Below are positions 39,901-48,422 of a stretch of 64,000 nt of DNA, one piece after another. How positions within the stretch are numbered: position 1 is the first letter of the stretch; every line of letters starts with the position of its first letter. The translations under genes and the position numbers were made by a program. This DNA comes from Nitrobacter sp051535235 (GTDB taxonomy: Bacteria; Pseudomonadota; Alphaproteobacteria; Rhizobiales; Xanthobacteraceae), in contig NZ_JBPPLZ010000004.1 of assembly GCF_051535235.1 (NCBI RefSeq), positions 1 through 64,000 of the forward strand, given 5' to 3'. The notes beneath the pieces are model-generated. The model saw only the letters and a list, made by a program, of their open reading frames with translations, did no database searches and had not been told where the DNA came from.

Positions 39901-40809
39901 GATCTGCCGACCATCGAGTCGTCGGAGCCGCCGATCCTGACGCGGCTCGCCGTCTTCGCCAGCCCGTGGCCGACGTCGGTGACGGTCTGGACCTCGCCGG
40001 ATGGCGCGAGCTTTCAACCGTCCGCGGTGATACCGGCCCCCGCCACATCAGGTGAAACGCTGGACCCGCTGGCGGGGGGACCCTCGGGTCGCTGGGATTG
40101 CGGCAACGTCTTCCGCGTGCGGCTCTATGGCGGCGCGCTCACGTCGCTGTCTGATGCCCGCGTGCTGGCGGGCGCCAACGCGGCCGCCGTACAGAGTGCC
40201 GACGGCGACTGGGAAGTTTTGCAGTTCGCCAATGCGGAGCTGGTGGACGAGGGCACTTATAAAGTATCCCGCCTGCTGCGCGGGCAGGCCGGCAGCGAAT
40301 ACGCCATCGCCGACATGTTGCCGGCGGGCGCGCGGTTCGTCCTGCTCGACACGCATCTTACGCCGCTGGCGCGCGGATTGAACGCACTGGACCGGCCGGT
40401 CCTGGTGCGGCTCGCCGCCGCCGGACGAAACCATGACGATCCGACCGCGGTCACGCTGACGGTGACGCCGCGAGCCACCGCGCTGCTGCCGCTGTCGCCG
40501 GTGCAGGTGAAGGCATCGCGCGAGAGCGGCGGCGTTCATATCTCGTGGATTCGCCGGACACGTATCGACGGCGACGGCTGGGGCGTCGAGGTGCCGCTTG
40601 GTGAGGACAGCGAAGCCTATACGCTCGACATCTTCTCCGGCGGTTCGATCGTACGCAGCATCGCGTGCAACACATCCGAGACGCTCTACGCCAACGCCGA
40701 CGAACTCGCCGATTTCGGTACCGCCCAAACCAGCCTGCATGTTCGCGTCGCGCAAGTATCGGCGACGGTCGGCGCGGGACATCCCACTGAACTCACTCTC
40801 ACCCTCTGA
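36952..40809 (+). CDS. Tail-tip/host-specificity protein with TIM-barrel domain (GTA g15-like)
   Basis: 1285 residues, the largest protein of the particle. The N-terminus (VLSVAGGAAGALFGPAGAIAGRIVGALVGNVV) looks like a tip-inserting hydrophobic segment. The GTA TIM-barrel-like glycosidase domain lies near residues 430-720 (HAFMIGSELRSLTRV; GADWTEYG; SSAIDVVGIDYYAPL; WFTEIGCPAVDKGANQP). A phage-tail/gp44-like domain follows and then a Rcc01698-like C-terminal region (RPTQPAMPAALGPVEADVLDLP onward). It should bind and locally degrade the recipient envelope. ATG 36952 overlaps the g14 stop. Confidence 0.93.
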   Translation: MAALVLSVAGGAAGALFGPAGAIAGRIVGALVGNVVDRKLFGPGNQNVIGPRLADLDVMASTEGAPIPRVYGRARLSGQVIWATQLEEVVSSRTSSSSGGKGGLFSGPTTTTTTYSYFANFAVGLCEGVIGRVGRIWADGRPFDLHGLTIRVHRGTEDQAPDDLIVAKEGAGNAPAYRGLAYVVFERLPLANFGNRIPQLSFEIIRPIGQLERMARAVTLIPGTTEFGYEPSAIVRSLGPGQSATENRHVSNAESDVIAALDDLQGACPNLERVAIVVAWFGSDLRAGSCIVRPGVDSASKVTRGGDWSVAGVTRGSAYVVSQVDGRPAFGGTPSDASVVHLIAELKARGLKVTFYPFIMMDIAAGNGLADPWSGASSQPAYPWRGRITCDPAPGRTGSPQGAPAAGTQVNNFFSGGSWNYRNMILHYANLVASAGGVHAFMIGSELRSLTRVRSGSGVYPAVNALAALAADVKAIVGGSTIVTYGADWTEYGADVVTPDASEVRFPLDSLWASSAIDVVGIDYYAPLADWRDEAGHLDSSIAASTYDVGYLAGNVYSGEGFDWYYTDDAARAAQDRSPITDGLGKPWTFRVKDIRSWWSSAHHERISGVELASPTAWLPQGKPIWFTEIGCPAVDKGANQPSVFPDPKSSENNLPYFSGGNRDDLIQRRYLQAFLGKFDPAFGAADADNPVSSVYGGRMIDASAIHLWTWDARPYPAFPAATEVWSDGPNWQTGHWLTGRLGAAPMDALVASLLADCGIAGADTSALREACDGYVIDRPMSPRAMIEPLAGAYAFDATAADGTLRFLSRGGAPVAEFVEDDLVLPDDGAPARLSRAQETELPREAGFGFTDGTVDYRRSAVTSRRLAGGSNRSVHSDLAVVSDDAAMARRAEIWLQDLWAGRESAAFSLGPQCLSLTAGDVIAVTVNGRRRLFEISATVDAEARQVTARSIDPEVFSVPLSTPRPTQPAMPAALGPVEADVLDLPTIESSEPPILTRLAVFASPWPTSVTVWTSPDGASFQPSAVIPAPATSGETLDPLAGGPSGRWDCGNVFRVRLYGGALTSLSDARVLAGANAAAVQSADGDWEVLQFANAELVDEGTYKVSRLLRGQAGSEYAIADMLPAGARFVLLDTHLTPLARGLNALDRPVLVRLAAAGRNHDDPTAVTLTVTPRATALLPLSPVQVKASRESGGVHISWIRRTRIDGDGWGVEVPLGEDSEAYTLDIFSGGSIVRSIACNTSETLYANADELADFGTAQTSLHVRVAQVSATVGAGHPTELTLTL

Positions 40810-40815
40810 GTTGCC

Positions 40816-42360
40816 ATGACAGACACACCGAATCTCGGACTGCCGTATATCGACGGCAGCCAGGCGCAGAAGCACGTCACCCATAACGAGGCGTTGCGCA
40901 TTCTCGACGCAGTGGTGCAGATCGGCGTGCTCGATCGGACGCGCACGACACCGCCCTCCAGTCCGGCGGACGGCGACCGGCACGTGGTCGCAAGCAGCGC
41001 GACCGGCGCATGGACCGGAAAAGACAACACCATCGCGACCTGGCAGGACGGCGCCTGGGCGTTCCTTGCGCCGAAGACGGGATGGTGTATCTGGTCGGCA
41101 GCTGACAGCGGCCTGTTCGTGTTCGACGGCGCGGCCTGGCAGAGCGCAGGCGGTTCGGCGTCGCTCGATAATGTGGCGCATCTCGGCGTCAACATGGCGG
41201 CGAGCAGTCCCAATCTGCTGGCGGTTGCTTCCAACGCCGCACTGTTCGCCGCCATCGATGCTGCCGACGGCGGCACCGGCGACATGCGTCTTCAGGTCTC
41301 GAAGGAAGGCTCGGCGAATACGGCGTCAGTATTCTTCTCGGATAATTTCTCGGGCCGCGCGGAGTTCGGCCTGGTCGGCGCCGACACATTCAAGCTCAAG
41401 GTTTCGCCGGACGGATCGAGTTGGATCGAAGCGTTCACGATCGATCAGAGTTCCGGCAACCTGACGCTGCCGCGCGGGCTGTCGTTGACCGGCGTCATTT
41501 CGCCGGCGCAGATCACCGCCGATCAGAACAACTATAATCCCACCGGTCTTGCGGCGGCGTCGGTACTGCAAATCAACGCGAACGCGGCGCGCAACATTTC
41601 GGGCCTGGCCAGCGGAGCGGAGGGGCGTTGCCTCGCCATCATCAATGTCGGAAGCCAGCCCGTGACGCTGCTTGACGAAAGCACATCGTCGTCGGCATCG
41701 AACCGCTTTTCTTTCGGCGGAAACCTGACGATCGCGGCAAAGCGGGCCGCGATCCTGCGTTACGACGGCACCGCCACGCGCTGGCAGGCGATCGCGGGCG
41801 GGGCGGGGGCTTCGGGTGGCGGCGACCTGCTGTCGACAAACAACCTGAGCGACCTCGCGAGTGCCGCGACGGCGCGCAGCAACCTTGGCCTGACAGCCAT
41901 TGCCACTGCGGACGTGGGGCAAGTCCCGGGCATCGCAACGAATACCGATGCAGCGGCTGGCGATGTTGGCGAGGAGAAAATCGCCAACCTGGCTATCGCA
42001 AGCGCGGTCGCGTTGACGAGCGGCGCCGTAGTGACAGTTGTGTCCCTGACCCTCACCCCGGGCGATTGGGATATCTCAGGCTGGATCGGGTTCAATCCTG
42101 GCGGCACGGTCGTGACGACGGCCTATCGTGCAGGAATCAGTACCGCCACAAATACCATGCCATCAAATGACAGCGGGAGAGTGTCGATCCTGGGCATCAA
42201 GACTCCGGGCGGAGGCGACACCGCCGCCTCGGTGTTAACGATCCCGGTAAGCCGCGTCAGCATTGCCAGTAGTACGACTTACTATCTTGTCGCTCGTGCT
42301 GACTGGTCCACATCGACCATATCGGCGTGGGGAGCCATCCGGGCGCGCCGAATGCGGTAG
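40816..42360 (+). CDS. DUF2793 protein, likely tail fibre
   Basis: 514 residues. Residues 1-~115 are a DUF2793 domain (TPNLGLPYIDGSQAQKHVTHNEALRILDAVVQ; TPPSSPADGDRHVVASSATGAW; GWCIWSADSGLFVFDGAAW-like). The rest is beta-rich and repetitive, with a receptor-binding-like ending (GLASGAEGRCLAIINVGSQPVTLLDE). Starts 6 bases after g15. Probably the adhesin or fibre set for recipient recognition. Confidence 0.82.
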   Translation: MTDTPNLGLPYIDGSQAQKHVTHNEALRILDAVVQIGVLDRTRTTPPSSPADGDRHVVASSATGAWTGKDNTIATWQDGAWAFLAPKTGWCIWSAADSGLFVFDGAAWQSAGGSASLDNVAHLGVNMAASSPNLLAVASNAALFAAIDAADGGTGDMRLQVSKEGSANTASVFFSDNFSGRAEFGLVGADTFKLKVSPDGSSWIEAFTIDQSSGNLTLPRGLSLTGVISPAQITADQNNYNPTGLAAASVLQINANAARNISGLASGAEGRCLAIINVGSQPVTLLDESTSSSASNRFSFGGNLTIAAKRAAILRYDGTATRWQAIAGGAGASGGGDLLSTNNLSDLASAATARSNLGLTAIATADVGQVPGIATNTDAAAGDVGEEKIANLAIASAVALTSGAVVTVVSLTLTPGDWDISGWIGFNPGGTVVTTAYRAGISTATNTMPSNDSGRVSILGIKTPGGGDTAASVLTIPVSRVSIASSTTYYLVARADWSTSTISAWGAIRARRMR

Positions 42361-42392
42361 CATCCACTCAATTATCAAAGAGGATCGAGCCA

Positions 42393-42845
42393 ATGCCCAA
42401 CGCAGCCCTCAAGGCGGCGCGCGAACCCGCGTCCATTCGATACAAGAACCCCGGCGCCATGTGGGGCGGCAGGCACGCCAACACATGGGGCGCCGTCTCC
42501 GATGTTGTGCTGAAGGACGGACAGGCCAACCATATCGCCGTGTTTCCCGATGTTGTTCACGGCGCGGCGGCGCAGTTCGCGCTGTGGAAGGTCGGCTACT
42601 GCAACATGTCGCTGGCGGCGGCGATAAAGAAATGGTCCGGCCACAATTCCTCGGCCGCCTATATGGCCTTCCTCGGCAAACATGTCGGCATAACGGCGGA
42701 AACCTGGATCACGCCTGCGCTGCTCGCCTCTCCGAAGGGCCTCGCGCTGATGCAGGCGCAAGCGCAGTGGGAAGCGGGCAAGCCGTATCCCATGACCGAA
42801 ACCGAGTGGCGTCGGGCGCAGGCCATGGTTTTTCCCGTCGCCTGA
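42393..42845 (+). CDS. Putative lysozyme-like structural or endolysin protein
   Basis: 150 residues. The N-terminal IRYKNPGAMWGGRHANTWG and IAVFPDVVHGAAAQFALW resemble the RNPG-type motif of phage-associated peptidoglycan hydrolases (structural protein P5-like). AAAIKKWSGHNSSAAYMAFLGKHVGITAETWI follows. It sits next to a holin-like gene, so a lysis role is likely. Catalytic residues are not certain. Confidence 0.6.
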   Translation: MPNAALKAAREPASIRYKNPGAMWGGRHANTWGAVSDVVLKDGQANHIAVFPDVVHGAAAQFALWKVGYCNMSLAAAIKKWSGHNSSAAYMAFLGKHVGITAETWITPALLASPKGLALMQAQAQWEAGKPYPMTETEWRRAQAMVFPVA

Positions 42846-42882
42846 CGGTTTCAGGCAATCGCAACATCACTGGAGACAAGAC

Positions 42883-43122
42883 ATGACATCGGATTCGGTG
42901 TGGCAGATCGTGCGCTATCTGCTGATCGCCGCCGGCAGTTTCGCTACCGGCAAGGGATGGGTCACCTCCGACCAGGTGACCAGCATCATCGGCGCGATCG
43001 GCACGCTCTTCACAGTGGCATGGGGCCTCTACGTCAAGGCCGGCACCAAGGCGGTCCCGTCGGTTGCGGCCGCGCGTCCCGACGTGCCGACCGTCAGCGC
43101 CGCGACCGGCGCGGTCAAGTAA
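42883..43122 (+). CDS. Putative holin
   Basis: 79 residues with two hydrophobic helices (VRYLLIAAGSFATGKGW and SIIGAIGTLFTVAWGLYV) and a Pro/Ala tail, resembling Pam3 gp28-type holins. It would permeabilise the inner membrane to release the cell-wall hydrolase. Confidence 0.72.
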   Translation: MTSDSVWQIVRYLLIAAGSFATGKGWVTSDQVTSIIGAIGTLFTVAWGLYVKAGTKAVPSVAAARPDVPTVSAATGAVK

Positions 43123-43145
43123 GTTCACGAACAACAGGAGTTCTC

Positions 43146-43541
43146 ATGCGAAAGCTCGTCGTCGCGACAGCGCTCGTCTCCGGTCTGGCGCTGGCAGGTT
43201 GCCAGACCGTCTCGCTGCCGTCCTTGAATCTGAACACGGCCGTTGCACGCAACACAGTCTACGGCATCGAAAACGCCTATGGCGTCGCGGTGAATGCCGC
43301 CAATGCCTACAAGGCGCTGCCGCTTTGCAGGACCGGCACCCTGCCGGGCGCGACCAACATCTGCGCAAGGCGGTCGGTGATCGAACGGTTGCAGGCCGCG
43401 ATGCTCAAGGCGCACCTCGCCGTCAACAATCTGGTGGCTCTGCAGAAGACCTATCCGTCCGTCGACATCACCAATGCGCTCTCGGCGGCGCAGTCGGCGC
43501 TTGTCGCCGTCCAGCAGATCCTCGCATCGGGAGCACAGTAA
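43146..43541 (+). CDS. Lipoprotein of the lysis module
   Basis: 131 residues with signal peptide and lipobox (LVSGLALAGC), then a helical body (AVARNTVYGIENAYGVAVNAANAYKAL; LQAAMLKAHLAVNNLVALQ). AGGAG precedes the ATG. Between a holin-like gene and the end of the cluster it could serve as an outer-membrane spanin, but it lacks an obvious Pro-rich stalk. Function uncertain. Confidence 0.6.
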   Translation: MRKLVVATALVSGLALAGCQTVSLPSLNLNTAVARNTVYGIENAYGVAVNAANAYKALPLCRTGTLPGATNICARRSVIERLQAAMLKAHLAVNNLVALQKTYPSVDITNALSAAQSALVAVQQILASGAQ

Positions 43542-43542
43542 C

Positions 43543-43794
43543 ATGGTTACAGCAGCAGAAATCGAGGCCGGCCTTGCGGTCGCCGAAGCCATCGTCGAAG
43601 CCATCGTCAAGGTCGCGCCGGCGATCGAGCAGGGCGTGGTCTCGTCGATCCCCTATGTTCAGGCCATCGCCGGCCTGATCGGCGGCAGCAACGCCACCTC
43701 CGATGAGATCGATGCGGTGCTGGAGCGGATCAACGCGGCGGCCGGCGCGTTTCTGAGTCCGCTGCCGCCGGACGACGGCTCGACCACAACCTGA
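43543..43794 (+). CDS. Small hypothetical protein, last gene of the GTA-like cluster
   Basis: 83 residues with alternating hydrophobic/acidic helices (EIEAGLAVAEAIVEAIVKVAPAIEQGVVSSIPYVQAIAGLIGG). It starts directly after the lipoprotein stop. Not recognised. Confidence 0.55.
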   Translation: MVTAAEIEAGLAVAEAIVEAIVKVAPAIEQGVVSSIPYVQAIAGLIGGSNATSDEIDAVLERINAAAGAFLSPLPPDDGSTTT

Positions 43795-43931
43795 CGCCGC
43801 CGAGGAACTGCCCGGAGAGAGGACAAGGTGCTGCCGCCGCACGGAAATATGACATGAGCGGGGTTTCGCCGTTCATTTGCCATTCACGCGGCGACGGTTC
43901 ATCTTGAAGGCTGGAATCAGCGGAGCCTGCC

Positions 43932-44603
43932 TTGCGCCTTCTCGTTGTCGAAGACGATCCCGATCTCAATCGTCAGCTCACGACCGCGCTGACCGACGCC
44001 GGCTATGTGGTCGATCGTGCGTTCGACGGCGAGGAGGGACATTTCCTCGGCGACAGCGAGCCCTATGACGCCGTCGTGCTGGATATCGGACTGCCGAAGA
44101 TGGACGGCATTTCGGTGCTGGAGTCCTGGCGGCGTCAGGGGCGCACCATGCCGGTCCTGATCCTCACCGCGCGCGACCGCTGGAGCGACAAGGTGCAGGG
44201 GTTCGATGCCGGCGCCGACGACTATGTCGCAAAACCCTTCCACCTCGAGGAAATTCTGGCACGCATTCGCGCGCTGTTGCGCCGGAGCGCCGGCCATGCC
44301 CAGTCCGAGCTGACCTGCGGGCCGGTGACGCTGGATACCCGCACCGGCCGCGTCAGCGTCGGCGGCAACCCGATCAAGATGACCTCGCACGAATACCGGC
44401 TGCTCGCCTATCTCATGCACCATACCGGGCGGGTGGTCTCGCGCACGGAACTGGTCGAGCATCTCTACGATCAGGACTTCGATCGCGATTCCAACACCAT
44501 CGAAGTCTTTGTCGGCCGCATTCGCAAGAAGCTGGATGTCGATATCATCCAGACGGTGCGCGGGCTCGGCTACCTGCTGACACCGCCGGCAGATGCGCGC
44601 TAG
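43932..44603 (+). CDS. OmpR/PhoP-type response regulator
   Basis: 223 residues from TTG 43932, with GGAG 7 bases upstream. The receiver domain begins RLLVVEDDPDLNRQL, with phospho-Asp in AVVLDIGLPKMDG and Lys in YVAKPF. The winged-helix DNA-binding domain has MTSHEYRLLAYLMHHTGRVVSRTELVEHLYDQDFDRDSNTIEVFVGRIRKKL. Partner of the overlapping kinase gene. Of PhoP-like type by sequence feel; regulon unknown. Confidence 0.9.
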   Translation: MRLLVVEDDPDLNRQLTTALTDAGYVVDRAFDGEEGHFLGDSEPYDAVVLDIGLPKMDGISVLESWRRQGRTMPVLILTARDRWSDKVQGFDAGADDYVAKPFHLEEILARIRALLRRSAGHAQSELTCGPVTLDTRTGRVSVGGNPIKMTSHEYRLLAYLMHHTGRVVSRTELVEHLYDQDFDRDSNTIEVFVGRIRKKLDVDIIQTVRGLGYLLTPPADAR

Positions 44604-45990
44604 GGAATTTCTGACCCGTCGCTCGACTTCGCTGGCAACGCGGCTGTTCCTGTCCGCGACCGCCTGGGTGGTGATCGTTCTGTTCATCACCGGCGTGATT
44701 TTGTCGTCGGTCTATCGCTCGGCGTCCGAGCGCGCCTTCGATCGCCGTCTCAATCTTTATCTTCGCACCCTGATCGCCGAAGTGGCGACGCCCGACGAGC
44801 CGGCCGATCGCCAATTCCAGTCGCTCGGCGAGCCGCTGTTCGATCTGCCGCTGTCGGGCTGGTACTGGGAGATCGTCCGCACCGATCCGGACGAGAAGGA
44901 GATTCGCGCATCGCGCTCGCTGTGGGACAAGAAGCTGCCGAAGCTGGAGGATCAGGGCATCGAGCTCTCCTCCTCGGGGGTTCGCGTCGGATATGTCGAC
45001 GGCCCCGAGGGCCAGACCCTGCGCATGGCGGAGAGGCCGGTCGATCTCGGCGCCGACGGCAAATTCCGCGTCACGGTGGCGGGCGATGCAACCGAGATTT
45101 TCGACGAGACGCGGAGCTTCGATTATTACCTCGGCGGCACCTTTGCCGCGCTCACGATCGGCCTGCTCTTGACCACGATCTTTCAGGTGCGGTTCGGTCT
45201 CGCCCCGCTGAAGCGCATTTCGGACGCCATCGCCGACATCCGGTCCGGCCGCGCCGAACGGCTCCAGGGCGAATTTCCGGTCGAGATCGCACCGCTCGCC
45301 CGCGAGACCAATGCGCTCATCGATGCCAACCGGGAGATCGTCGAGCGCGCGCGCACCCATGTCGGGAATCTCGCGCACGCGGTCAAGACGCCGCTCTCGG
45401 TCATCGTCAACGAGGCCAACGCGCATCAACGCGACCCGTTCGCCGCGAAGGTGCTCGAACAGGCCGAGGTGATGCGCAACCAGGTCGCTCATCATCTGGA
45501 GCGCGCCCGCATCGCCGCGCGGCTTACCGTCGTTGCCACGGTGACCGATGTCGTTCCCGTCATCGAGGCGCTGCGCCGGACCATGGAGAAGATTCACCGC
45601 GACCGCGGCGTCGCCATTGACGTCGAGGCCAGCGCCGGGGCGAAATTCCGCGGCGAACGCCAGGACCTCGAGGAAATGGCCGGCAACCTCGTCGACAATG
45701 CCTGCAAGTGGGCGCGGTCGCGGGTGTTCATCGGGGCTTCCATTTGCCCGCCCTCCGGAACAGAGCCGGCGTGGCTGCGCATCATCGTCGACGACGACGG
45801 CCGCGGACTGTCGGGCGACGAGCGGATGCAGGCCTCGCAGCGCGGCCGCCGCCTCGACGAGACCAAGCCGGGATCGGGACTCGGGCTGTCGATCGTCACC
45901 GACCTCGCCGCGCTTTATGGCGGCAGCCTGAGCCTCGGTGCGTCACCGATCGGCGGCCTGCGGGCCGAACTGGTGCTGCCCGCGGCATGA
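44593..45990 (+). CDS. Sensor histidine kinase, partner of the upstream regulator
   Basis: 465 residues. Two membrane helices (VVIVLFITGVILSSVY; FAALTIGLLLTTIFQV) flank a periplasmic sensor of about 130 residues. Then a HAMP-like linker, DHp motif GNLAHAVKTPLSVIV and an HATPase (NLVDNACKWA; DDDGRGLSGDE; GSGLGLSIV). The start overlaps the regulator stop by 11 bases. PhoQ-like architecture; stimulus unknown. Confidence 0.9.
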   Translation: MRAREFLTRRSTSLATRLFLSATAWVVIVLFITGVILSSVYRSASERAFDRRLNLYLRTLIAEVATPDEPADRQFQSLGEPLFDLPLSGWYWEIVRTDPDEKEIRASRSLWDKKLPKLEDQGIELSSSGVRVGYVDGPEGQTLRMAERPVDLGADGKFRVTVAGDATEIFDETRSFDYYLGGTFAALTIGLLLTTIFQVRFGLAPLKRISDAIADIRSGRAERLQGEFPVEIAPLARETNALIDANREIVERARTHVGNLAHAVKTPLSVIVNEANAHQRDPFAAKVLEQAEVMRNQVAHHLERARIAARLTVVATVTDVVPVIEALRRTMEKIHRDRGVAIDVEASAGAKFRGERQDLEEMAGNLVDNACKWARSRVFIGASICPPSGTEPAWLRIIVDDDGRGLSGDERMQASQRGRRLDETKPGSGLGLSIVTDLAALYGGSLSLGASPIGGLRAELVLPAA

Positions 45991-46105
45991 CGTACGTATC
46001 CACCCCGACGAAGAAGCGGCCACATCGCCGCAGTCCCGCCCGAATTGCCGGGTCCTGTGCGGCCGGACGCAAAAATCTTCCCGGCGGGTGGGCGCCGGAG
46101 GGGTC

Positions 46106-46579
46106 ATGAGCAAGACAAATACGCTGTTGATTGTCGCGGCGGCGGCGCTCGCCCTCGGCGGCTGCGACGTGACGAGTTCCGGTGGCTCCGACGGCTCGGG
46201 CTTGTTTGCGGGTGCATTCGCCGTCCAGACGGGAGGGACAGGCGATGCGGCGCGCGACCGTGCGGTGATGGCTGCGACCGAGGCGGCGCTCGGCGGGCTG
46301 ATCGGGCCCAAACTCGATTCGGCGCTGGATGATGACGACCGCCGTCTGGCGTATCAGGCCCAGATGGATGCCCTTGAGCGAGGCGCGCCCGGCGCGCCGA
46401 TTGCGTGGCGCAATCCGGATTCTGGCCGCCATGGCAATATCGTCGCCGGCCCCGCCTACAGGGTGAAGAGCGCGACGTGCCGCGGCTACTCCCACACCGT
46501 CACGATCGGCGGCCAGCTCGAAACCGTGCGCAAAACCGCCTGCCGGAGCGGCGACGGCAAATGGGCCGCGGTGGGCTGA
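46106..46579 (+). CDS. 17-kDa surface antigen-like lipoprotein
   Basis: 157 residues. Signal peptide with lipobox (LALGGC), a Gly/Ser-rich stretch, then AATEAALGGLIGPKLDSALDDDDRRLAYQAQMDALERG and the RT0821/17-kDa-antigen ending (WRNPDSGRHGNIV; CRGYSHTVTIGGQ; ACRSGDGKW). Likely outer-membrane anchored. GGAGGGG precedes the ATG. Function unknown in this group. Confidence 0.8.
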   Translation: MSKTNTLLIVAAAALALGGCDVTSSGGSDGSGLFAGAFAVQTGGTGDAARDRAVMAATEAALGGLIGPKLDSALDDDDRRLAYQAQMDALERGAPGAPIAWRNPDSGRHGNIVAGPAYRVKSATCRGYSHTVTIGGQLETVRKTACRSGDGKWAAVG

Positions 46580-46644
46580 TCCGGCTGCGAGACCGTATTA
46601 AAAGCCGTGCCTATCCTTATGTTGGAGCAAGCTCTTTTTGAGAT

Positions 46645-46790
46645 GTGAGTGCAACCCTTGACGGCAGAAGCGAAGCGTTCCGTTTTTGGTTCGACGGGTC
46701 TCTTTCACGCCAAGCGGTACCCGTGTTCGCGTCGAGCCGCGAAGACATGCTTCGCTTCGCCGACGCTCCAGCCTTCCTCAACGCATCCTT
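46645..46790. repeat. Dispersed intergenic repeat, family A-like
   Basis: GCAGAAGCGAAGCGTTCCG, TTCGACGGGTCTCTTTCACG and GCGGTACCCGTGTTCGCGTC recall family A but more diverged. The gap 46580-46864 shows no gene. Confidence 0.45.
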
Positions 46791-46864
46791 AATACCGCCC
46801 CTGCTATGACATGCCACGGGCCCTTCCGGCGCCCGCGCGATCGCTCGCGTCAAGATTTACAGGC

Positions 46865-48250
46865 ATGGACCAGGCCTCGATCGAACGGCTGAGGAATTAT
46901 CTCGCGCAACTCCCGGCGAAGTCGCAGGCGTTGCTGATGCGGGAGTTCGAGCGTGCCGTCGAGCGCGATGAAGACGCCGCGGTCGCGAGCTTCGTGCTCC
47001 AAGAGTTGCGCAAAATCTCTGGCGGACACGCTGACAGCGCGCCGCCACGGCGCGAGGATCCGGCCCGGCTTCTGTTCCGTCCGCTGGAGCCGTTTCTTAT
47101 CGAGGGGGAGACTGCGCCGCGCCCCGGTCAGATCCGGCGCACCTCGCTCATGCCTGTCTGGCGATGGCTGGCGCAGGACGGCGCGCCCGATGCCGTGCGC
47201 GCGTTCGAGGCTGTTCTCGCAACGCAAACCGCATCGGCGTCCGATATCGAAGCGGCGACGTGGACATTGCAGACGGCCGCCGCAGCCGCCATCCAGCGCA
47301 TTGCCGATGGCAACGACCGTCAGCGGGCGCTCGGCCGTATCGGCGCGCCCAGTGTCGCTGAAGATTTTGTCTCCATCGGAGCGGTTCTGAACGCTCGCGA
47401 GGCCCTCGACACCCTCATTATCCGGCTGCCGAGTTTCATGCGGGTCTGCGGGGATTCCCAGATTGCCCTCCTGATGCCCGCGCTCAATGTTCCTTCCCTG
47501 CTGACCCCGTTGGCCGCGCCGTTCGCGCTGTCGCTGGTGATGCAGCGGCTGTCCGCGTCGTGGCAGGTCATCCGCCTGGCGATCAAGTTCGCCGGCGCGG
47601 ACGACGAGTTCCGGGTGGCGGCCACGCCCTATGGCGCGGCGGTGACGCTGGTGCTGGAGGATTTGTCGCGGACAGCGGCCGCGCTGCATGACGATATCCG
47701 GCGGGGGCGTTTCGAAAACGTGTCCGAGCATCTGAAGACCGTGCACGACGGCATTCGGGGCCTGCGGACCGAACTCGACATCCGCAACGATTCAAACTGG
47801 GGCCGCCAACTCGCGGCGCTCAGGGTCGGTATTTCCAATGGCCTGCAATCGGAAATCGATGATGTCCCCGGCCGGGTGCGGCGTCTGCTCCGCCAGCGTC
47901 CCGATAAGGACATTCCGGCCGGCGCGCGGATCGACCCGACCGAGGTCGAGGAAACCGCCGCACTGATCGATTTCGTTGCGGTGTGCCGGACCTATGCCAG
48001 CGAACTGGCCATCAATGAAGTCACGATGCGCACCTATTCGGATTTGCAGCAATACGTCGAGCGGGCCGCGCAAACCCTGGTGGAATCGCTCCGCAACTGC
48101 GATGAGCGCGCCCGCCCATTCCGGCAGCAGCAGGTCAAGGCGACGATTCGCTTCTGCGAGGTTCTGTTCGGCCACGATTATTCATCGCTGATGAGCCGGG
48201 CGGCCGAGAACGCATTGGCGGCGGAACCCAAGTCGTCGCGGGCCGGCTAG
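46865..48250 (+). CDS. Conserved hypothetical cytosolic protein
   Basis: 461 residues, mainly helical, with no signal peptide or clear membrane segment. Visible stretches: DQASIERLRNYLAQLPAKSQALLMREFERAVERDED, LLMPALNVPSLLTPLAAPFALSLVMQRLSASWQVIRLAIKFAGADDE and RPFRQQQVKATIRFCEVLFGHDYSSLM. I do not recognise the family, though such proteins seem restricted to close relatives. It lies between the antigen gene and the ccm operon. ATG 46865 (MDQASI) is chosen because upstream codons are low quality. Confidence 0.7.
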   Translation: MDQASIERLRNYLAQLPAKSQALLMREFERAVERDEDAAVASFVLQELRKISGGHADSAPPRREDPARLLFRPLEPFLIEGETAPRPGQIRRTSLMPVWRWLAQDGAPDAVRAFEAVLATQTASASDIEAATWTLQTAAAAAIQRIADGNDRQRALGRIGAPSVAEDFVSIGAVLNAREALDTLIIRLPSFMRVCGDSQIALLMPALNVPSLLTPLAAPFALSLVMQRLSASWQVIRLAIKFAGADDEFRVAATPYGAAVTLVLEDLSRTAAALHDDIRRGRFENVSEHLKTVHDGIRGLRTELDIRNDSNWGRQLAALRVGISNGLQSEIDDVPGRVRRLLRQRPDKDIPAGARIDPTEVEETAALIDFVAVCRTYASELAINEVTMRTYSDLQQYVERAAQTLVESLRNCDERARPFRQQQVKATIRFCEVLFGHDYSSLMSRAAENALAAEPKSSRAG

Positions 48251-48422
48251 TCCGTCGAGGCGTGTGATCCCGCTTTTGCCGATCGCGCCCTAGAATCAGA
48301 GGGTTGCAGGGGTTTGCTGCCAATTGTGCCGCAATTGTCAATTGCGTCCCCTGTCCAGTCGTGATGTAACCCCGCCATCGGACCGGCCGTTTCCTGCGCC
48401 GGGCCATCGGAATGCTGATGAG

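Noticed and set aside
18919..43794. Complete active temperate prophage
   Set aside because: No integrase, excisionase, repressor, replication genes or attachment-site duplication were seen; gene order and the short tape measure fit a GTA-like cluster better.
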